This document shows, piece after piece, positions 6,988 through 10,365 of a stretch of 10,365 nucleotides of DNA. The stretch is taken from NCBI GenBank assembly GCA_948511255.1, contig CAOQNC010000018.1:1-10365 (forward strand), written 5' to 3'. The DNA comes from an uncultured Candidatus Saccharibacteria bacterium. Its GTDB lineage: Bacteria > Patescibacteriota > Saccharimonadia > Saccharimonadales > Saccharimonadaceae. Each line of letters opens with the position of its first letter. Position 1 is the stretch's first letter. Under the pieces are notes generated by a model. That model worked only from the letters and a program-made list of their open reading frames with translations. It was not told the DNA's origin and searched no databases. Made by a program: the position numbers and the translations under genes.

Positions 6988-7929
6988 CTAAAACTCCTCC
7001 AAGAAATCAAGTTTGCCAGATTCAAAATAACGAATGTCGCCGAGCTGATATTTCAGCATAACAAGGCGGTCAATACCACCGCCCCAGGCAAAGCCATGAT
7101 ACTTATCTGGGTCGATACCAGCCATCTTAAGGACGTTCGGATGAATCATGCCGCAACCGAGCATTTCGAGCCAGCCTTCCCCGCCAAGCGAGGACGGACG
7201 CTCAATCAGGAGCTCTGCCGAAGGCTCAGTGAACGGAAAGTAGCCGGGCTGGGTTTTGATATTGAGCTTTTGCCCGTAATAGTTTTCGAAAAATTGTTTC
7301 AGGACGCCGAACATCTGGCCCATAGTGGCATCTTTTGAGACGAAAACACCTTCGCACTGATAGAAAGTGTGCTCGTGAGTGGCGTCAGCATCTTCGTTAC
7401 GAAAAACACGACCGGGGATAACGACGGCAATTTGGCCACCGTTTTCGAGGTCTTTCTTGTATTTCTTGAGAGCGCGATGTTGCATGGTCGAGGTGTGCGC
7501 AGGAGGAATGAAGTTTTCGGAGGTGCGAAAAGTATCATAGCCGTCGCGAGCTGGATGCTCCTTCGGGAAGTTTAGGCTATCAAACATATGAAACTCGTCG
7601 TCAAGCTGGTTAGACTCCATAACATTGAAGCCCATGTCGGAATAAATACCGACCACACGATCAAGCTCGGTCATCAAAGGGTGACGGCTGCCCAGCGCGG
7701 GGCGGAAAATCGGTTCGTTCGGAGCGCAGGGAGCGGAAATGTCAATTGGCGAGACGTTTTCACTCTCGGCAGCTTCCTCGGCTTTCGCAATAGCATTCAG
7801 GATTTTTTGCTTCTTTGCGTTCATCTCGCGACCAAAAGCGCCACGCTCTTCAGGAGGCAAAGTTTTGATTCTGGCATATTCGGCGTTTAGGTTTTTTAGT
7901 TCAAGTTTCAACTTCTTTATTTCTGACAT
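6988..7929 (-). CDS. pheS: Phenylalanine--tRNA ligase alpha subunit
   Basis: This is the catalytic subunit that activates phenylalanine with ATP and charges tRNA-Phe. It is a class II synthetase of 313 residues, slightly shorter than the E. coli protein (327). An N-terminal tRNA-binding coiled coil spans about 1-55. The class II core shows LGSRHPLM (79-86), HTSTMQHR (145-152), motif 2 GRVFRNEDADATHEHTFYQ (173-191), GYFPFTEPSAE (229-239) and motif 3 GGGIDRLVMLKY (283-294). The frame is open for 30 more codons upstream, but that extension would cross the promoter and the end of the upstream gene. Its residues are unlike PheS, so I choose the ATG at 7927-7929 (MSEIKKLK). No Shine-Dalgarno precedes it and the -10 is seven bases away, so the mRNA is probably leaderless. 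It heads the operon pheS-pheT-FKBP-trxB. There is no leader room for a T-box or attenuator. Confidence 0.96.
   Translation of the reverse strand: MSEIKKLKLELKNLNAEYARIKTLPPEERGAFGREMNAKKQKILNAIAKAEEAAESENVSPIDISAPCAPNEPIFRPALGSRHPLMTELDRVVGIYSDMGFNVMESNQLDDEFHMFDSLNFPKEHPARDGYDTFRTSENFIPPAHTSTMQHRALKKYKKDLENGGQIAVVIPGRVFRNEDADATHEHTFYQCEGVFVSKDATMGQMFGVLKQFFENYYGQKLNIKTQPGYFPFTEPSAELLIERPSSLGGEGWLEMLGCGMIHPNVLKMAGIDPDKYHGFAWGGGIDRLVMLKYQLGDIRYFESGKLDFLEEF
6994..7000 (-). promoter_or_regulatory. Shine-Dalgarno of pheT inside the pheS end
   Basis: The last pheS codons (Leu-Glu-Glu-Phe-stop) read GGAGGAG on the minus strand, eight bases before the pheT ATG. The two frames abut with no gap, so translation is coupled. 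Confidence 0.8.
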
Positions 7930-7936
7930 ATATATT

Positions 7937-7951
7937 ATTATAGCACACCTT
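7937..7951 (-). promoter_or_regulatory. Extended -10 promoter of pheS, probable leaderless start
   Basis: The minus strand reads AAGGTGTGCTATAAT, with perfect TATAAT at 7937-7942 and the TG extension. No good -35 is present. Seven bases separate the -10 from the pheS ATG, so transcription should begin at or within a base or so of the A of the ATG. The 15 bases match the promoter at 2688-2702 at 14 positions. Confidence 0.8.
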
Positions 7952-7955
7952 GAAG

Positions 7956-8177
7956 TTAGATGAAGATAATACAGATGAGCGACAGAACAGCAAGGGCAAT
8001 GAGGACAAACCAAACCCAAGTGAAGCGCCCGGTCTTTTTCGTATCTTTGACATAGGCCGAATCATCGACGTAATCCGGGTCATGACGGCGATCACTTTGC
8101 GCGCGAGCGCGAAGATCCGCAGAGATGCGGCGGTCGAGCTCCGAGTTTTCGTCGTCTTTTGAAACCATGATTCCCAT
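7956..8177 (-). CDS. Small tail-anchored membrane protein, function unknown
   Basis: The 73 residues have a charged, Arg/Asp-rich soluble N-terminal part (1-50, no cysteine) and a single membrane helix at the very end (about 53-73, WVWFVLIALAVLSLI). I recognise no family. The shape is that of a tail-anchored small protein with the N-terminal part in the cytoplasm. Start choice: MGIMVSKDD at 8177 has AAAGGGA upstream at a reasonable distance. The inner ATG at 8168 (MVSKDD) has only a weak GGGA and is the alternative. Its TAA lies 26 bp before the pheS ATG with no terminator between, so transcripts may run on into pheS. It is divergent from the MIP channel gene, and the promoters overlap. Support is a plausible promoter, Shine-Dalgarno and clear membrane segment; function is unknown. 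Confidence 0.7.
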   Translation of the reverse strand: MGIMVSKDDENSELDRRISADLRARAQSDRRHDPDYVDDSAYVKDTKKTGRFTWVWFVLIALAVLSLICIIFI

Positions 8178-8215
8178 TTTTATTCCCTTTGCTGTTGTTG
8201 AAACTTAATTTTACC

Positions 8216-8245
8216 TTCCCAGTATATCACAATGTGTGCTATAAT
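8216..8245 (+). promoter_or_regulatory. Promoter of the MIP channel gene
   Basis: The plus strand has AATGTGTGCTATAAT (8231-8245) with a perfect extended -10. A four-of-six -35 match, TTCCCA (8216-8221), lies 18 bp upstream. Transcription should start near 8252. Its spacer contains the divergent -10 of the small membrane protein gene, so only one polymerase can bind at a time. Confidence 0.8.
8221..8229 (-). promoter_or_regulatory. Promoter of the small tail-anchored protein gene
   Basis: The minus strand reads TGATATACT: -10 TATACT at 8221-8226 with TG extension. Transcription should start near 8214, leaving a leader of about 37 nt. It faces away from, and interleaves with, the MIP gene promoter at 8216-8245. 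Confidence 0.55.
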
Positions 8246-8262
8246 GAAGTGAATATTAGTGT

Positions 8263-8270
8263 AAGGAGGT
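8263..8270 (+). promoter_or_regulatory. Shine-Dalgarno of the MIP channel gene
   Basis: AAGGAGGT is a full-length match to the anti-Shine-Dalgarno, eight bases before the ATG at 8279. It rules out the earlier in-frame ATG at 8189, which lies upstream of the promoter. Confidence 0.9.
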
Positions 8271-8278
8271 TATTTAAG

Positions 8279-9223
8279 ATGGCGAATCAAAAGCCAAAGA
8301 AATCTGGCAAGAAACCTGTTTCGCAGCCAGCGACCAAGAAGGAGACGACGGAAGTCAAAGAAACCGTTACGACAACGACCGCGACGACAATCGCCTCGAC
8401 CTGCGAGCACCCAATGAAGGGATTTTTTGCGCGCAAGTATGACAAAGATGAAAATATCTTGACGATTTTCAAGACACCGCGCATTTGGGGTGCTTTGATT
8501 GGTGAAGTTATCGGTACGATGTTATTTGTAATGTTGATGCTGACGCTTGGTGCGCAACCGCTTTATTTGCTCTTTGCGGCGACCTGTATTTATGTTGCCG
8601 TGGTCGGCTTGTCCGGGGCAAACCTAAACCCGATTGTCACGGTCGGTATGATGGCTTCGCGCCGGATGTCGGTGATTCGCGGCGTGCTTTATATGCTTGC
8701 GCAATTGCTCGGCGGTTGGGTTGCTTTGATTATCATTAATGCGTTCCGTCTCGGTAGCGGCACTTCCCTGCCCTTGCCAGAGATGACAGAAATTTCCGGC
8801 GAATCTTTCTGGGCAGTGGCTCTGGTCGAGCTGATGGGTGCAATTATCATTGCTTTCTGCTATGCTCGTGCAACTCGCTATACGCGCAAGAATCCGTTGA
8901 CTTTCGCATTGACCGTGACGAGCGGCATCACTTTGGCGGTGATTCTGGCTTTGGTGATTGCTCAGAGCTTCTTCGGTTATTCTGACAGCTTCATCTTCAA
9001 CCCGATTGCGGCTTTGATGTATCAGATTTTGCCAACTACAGCCGAGAACTTTGGCGAATTGGCGCAGATGGCCGGGCTTGCGGTTGCAGCTTACGTCATC
9101 TTCCCAGTGATTGGTGGCGTGATTGGCTTCTATGTTTCCGACGTCGCGACTCGTTTGTCGTGCGGCGGCTACTTCTGCGAATGTGATAGCGAATGCGATC
9201 GTAAAGAAGTTTGCAAGAAATAA
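8279..9223 (+). CDS. MIP-family channel (aquaporin/glycerol-facilitator superfamily), atypical pore motifs
   Basis: This is a membrane channel for water or small neutral solutes, 314 residues long. A Lys/Thr-rich, probably disordered cytoplasmic segment (1-60) precedes a six-helix MIP core (about 68-290). Both half-repeats show family signatures: GEVIGT with E76 and VELMGA with E184 in the first helix of each half, SGANLNPIVTVG with the first NPA-type box NPI at 117-119, and FNPIAAL with the second box NPI at 241-243. Two features are atypical: both NPA boxes end in Ile, and the selectivity-filter Arg that normally follows the second box is Ala (A244). The tail is cysteine-rich (C295, C300, C302, C306, C312) and may bind metal or form disulfides. 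Transcription ends at the hairpin at 9254-9281. The next gene encodes an LtaS-like enzyme. Family assignment is firm; substrate is unknown. Confidence 0.87.
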   Translation: MANQKPKKSGKKPVSQPATKKETTEVKETVTTTTATTIASTCEHPMKGFFARKYDKDENILTIFKTPRIWGALIGEVIGTMLFVMLMLTLGAQPLYLLFAATCIYVAVVGLSGANLNPIVTVGMMASRRMSVIRGVLYMLAQLLGGWVALIIINAFRLGSGTSLPLPEMTEISGESFWAVALVELMGAIIIAFCYARATRYTRKNPLTFALTVTSGITLAVILALVIAQSFFGYSDSFIFNPIAALMYQILPTTAENFGELAQMAGLAVAAYVIFPVIGGVIGFYVSDVATRLSCGGYFCECDSECDRKEVCKK

Positions 9224-9253
9224 GTAGACCTTAAGTAGGCTTGCCCTATTGCA

Positions 9254-9281
9254 AAAACCTCAGTCTTTTGGCTGAGGTTTT
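9254..9281 (+). terminator. Intrinsic terminator after the MIP channel gene
   Basis: AAAACCTCAGTC and GGCTGAGGTTTT pair over 12 positions (one G-T) around a TTTT loop. The U-run is the end of the 3' arm. The A-run on the other side means it could work on either strand. It starts about 30 bp after the TAA. Confidence 0.8.
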
Positions 9282-9305
9282 GCTTGTGGCATGAACTGAG
9301 ACGGG

Positions 9306-9349
9306 GTGACGCTGCGTAACGAGGTGACATTGAGTGACGGTGGAGTGGC
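9306..9349. repeat. Phased GTRRC repeats before the LtaS-like gene
   Basis: GTGAC at 9306, GTAAC at 9316, GTGAC at 9324, GTGAC at 9334 and GTGGC at 9345 recur every 8-11 bp, close to one helical turn. The array lies between the terminator and the promoter, about 44-87 bp upstream of the predicted start. The arrangement suits a regulator binding one face of the DNA. The repeats are visible; the role is inference. Confidence 0.45.
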
Positions 9350-9377
9350 GTAAAATAACTTCCTCATCAGTAGGTTA

Positions 9378-9386
9378 TGTTATAAT
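9378..9386 (+). promoter_or_regulatory. Extended -10 promoter of the LtaS-like gene, probable leaderless start
   Basis: The plus strand reads TGTTATAAT, with perfect TATAAT at 9381-9386 and TG extension. Only six bases (GGACTT) separate it from the ATG at 9393, which should therefore be the transcription start. There is no Shine-Dalgarno downstream of the -10 and no convincing -35. Confidence 0.75.
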
Positions 9387-9392
9387 GGACTT

Positions 9393-10365
9393 ATGGCTAA
9401 AAACCGACGAAAACAGAAGAAAATTGAAGAAGTCAAAGAACAGATTAAGAAAGTTGATCCTGTACAAGAGCTGGAGCGCGAAGAGGCAGAGATTATTGCC
9501 GAGCAAGAGGCGGAGGATTTGGCGGCCGAGTTTGATGATGAGCAGGATTCGCACAATGAACATGATGAATACGACGAATACGATGAGGCTCATGAGTTAG
9601 AAGAAGTTGACGAGCAGCTTGAGCCGGAGAATGATACAGATGATGCGGCAAAGGAAGACGATGCTAGCGCAGAGAAGATAAGTTTGCGCGAAAAAGTCCG
9701 CAAAAAAAGGCTGGCGAAGAAAGAGGCGCTGAAAAAGCAGCATAAGTGGACGATGCCGATTTGGCTCAGAGTAAGTGCTTCGATTTTGTTGTTGGCAGGA
9801 CTTTCGATTGTGTTTACGTGGTTTATTCTGTGGCGCTCTAATTTATGCGATGCGGAAGTGACAAATACTTTCATTGGCGAGAAACCTAGACTTTTTGCGT
9901 ATAGCTGTATGATTATTTTTGCGATTATGGCGTCACTCGCGGCGATTACTTGGCGACCATTTCTTAGCATTGGTATTTCTTTTGCAGCGTTTAGCATTTT
10001 GAGTTATATCCAGATGGAAAAGTATCGGCTGCGGGGCATTCCTCTTTTGCCGGAAGACTTTTTACTTGCTGGGAACGCTGGCGAGGTGGCGCAATTCGCG
10101 GATCAAGATAGTATTATGAGATTAGCTTTTGGTGCGGCGTTCATTATAGTGGGGTCGGCTTTGCTGGAACATTGCGCTCGCAGGGTGATTGGACGCAATA
10201 CACATCGGGGGTCATGCTGGAAGCGCTATTCGATAATTCCGCGCGTAACTTTTTCCCTGGTGGCGCTGGCGATGTTGTCGATGGTCGTGACGCCGATTTT
10301 GCAACGAAAGAATTATGACTGGATTAAGGATGAAGTGTCGCTTGTCGAGTGGAACCAGAATGAAA
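9393..10365 (+). CDS. LtaS-like phosphoglycerol transferase/sulfatase-family membrane protein, N-terminal part only
   Basis: 324 codons are inside the window; the gene continues past the right edge. Known relatives (LTA synthase family) have five membrane helices and then an extracellular sulfatase-fold domain that moves glycerol-phosphate onto an envelope polymer. Here a long cytoplasmic extension (1-120) comes first: a Lys/Glu coiled-coil-like stretch (1-48), a strongly acidic part with DEYDEYDE (about 48-92), and a basic stretch (99-118). Five hydrophobic segments follow at about 127-147, 168-187, 188-206, 242-260 and 283-301. Between helices three and four, YRLRGIPLLPEDFLLAGNAGEV (211-232) is the part most like the family. 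The catalytic domain lies outside the window, so enzyme activity cannot be judged. Start: the ATG is six bases after the -10, implying a leaderless mRNA. The family call is fairly likely; the substrate is inferred. Confidence 0.75.
   Translation, partial: MAKNRRKQKKIEEVKEQIKKVDPVQELEREEAEIIAEQEAEDLAAEFDDEQDSHNEHDEYDEYDEAHELEEVDEQLEPENDTDDAAKEDDASAEKISLREKVRKKRLAKKEALKKQHKWTMPIWLRVSASILLLAGLSIVFTWFILWRSNLCDAEVTNTFIGEKPRLFAYSCMIIFAIMASLAAITWRPFLSIGISFAAFSILSYIQMEKYRLRGIPLLPEDFLLAGNAGEVAQFADQDSIMRLAFGAAFIIVGSALLEHCARRVIGRNTHRGSCWKRYSIIPRVTFSLVALAMLSMVVTPILQRKNYDWIKDEVSLVEWNQNE

Noticed and set aside
7930-8019. 30-codon N-terminal extension of pheS
   Set aside because: It crosses the promoter and the end of the upstream gene, and is cysteine-rich and unlike PheS. 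MSEIKKLK at 7929 matches the family.
8189-8278. 30-codon N-terminal extension of the MIP channel
   Set aside because: It would begin upstream of the promoter; the full Shine-Dalgarno at 8263-8270 points to the ATG at 8279.
9590-9997. Minus-strand 135-codon frame at the right end
   Set aside because: Opposite the LtaS-like gene with clear membrane helices and a promoter; no independent support.
1-10365. Alternative genetic code, CRISPR array, tRNA/rRNA, mobile element or defence system
   Set aside because: All genes read through in the standard code with TAA/TAG stops. No spaced repeat array, cloverleaf, transposase or phage signature was seen on either strand.

Overview
The window reads as an ordinary chromosomal segment of a small-genome, Gram-positive-like bacterium, most likely from the Candidate Phyla Radiation and best matching Candidatus Saccharibacteria (TM7). 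This is an inference from five things: compact gene packing, a recurring extended -10 promoter close to TGTGCTATAAT, two genes whose promoters sit so close to the ATG that the mRNAs should be leaderless, a membrane-anchored FKBP and TrxR-like gene behind pheST, and an LtaS-like membrane enzyme. No 16S rRNA or other marker is present to prove it. All genes read through in the standard bacterial code. Of the seven stop codons visible, six are TAA and one is TAG, so UGA recoding (Gracilibacteria/Absconditabacteria) is not indicated. I see no tRNA, rRNA, CRISPR array, insertion sequence or phage gene.

Layout. Minus strand, 1-1272: exodeoxyribonuclease I, cut at its C-terminus by the window edge, with its own extended -10 promoter. 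At 1374-1546 lies the structured 3' region and terminator of the next gene. Minus strand, 1547-2593: an unrecognised three-helix membrane protein with a cysteine cluster and its own strong -35/-10 promoter. Minus strand, 2782-7929: a tight operon pheS-pheT-FKBP-trxB. pheS and pheT abut, FKBP follows after 23 bp and trxB overlaps FKBP by 14 bp. The operon starts from a promoter whose -10 lies 7 bp from the pheS ATG. Minus strand, 7956-8177: a 73-residue tail-anchored membrane protein. Its promoter overlaps back-to-back with that of the plus-strand gene at 8279-9223, a divergent MIP (aquaporin/glycerol facilitator) family channel followed by a hairpin terminator. Plus strand, 9393 to the right edge: an LtaS-like phosphoglycerol transferase/sulfatase-family membrane protein, of which only the cytoplasmic extension and five-helix membrane part are inside the window.

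Functionally the window combines housekeeping (Phe-tRNA synthetase, DNA repair exonuclease) with envelope biology (surface FKBP foldase, thioredoxin-reductase-like flavoprotein, MIP channel, LtaS-like enzyme, two uncharacterised membrane proteins). I do not see a clear novel multi-gene system. The points most worth following are the leaderless mRNAs, the shared promoter 15-mer, the atypical MIP channel next to an LtaS-like gene, the phased GTRRC repeats before that gene, and the unknown cysteine-cluster membrane protein.
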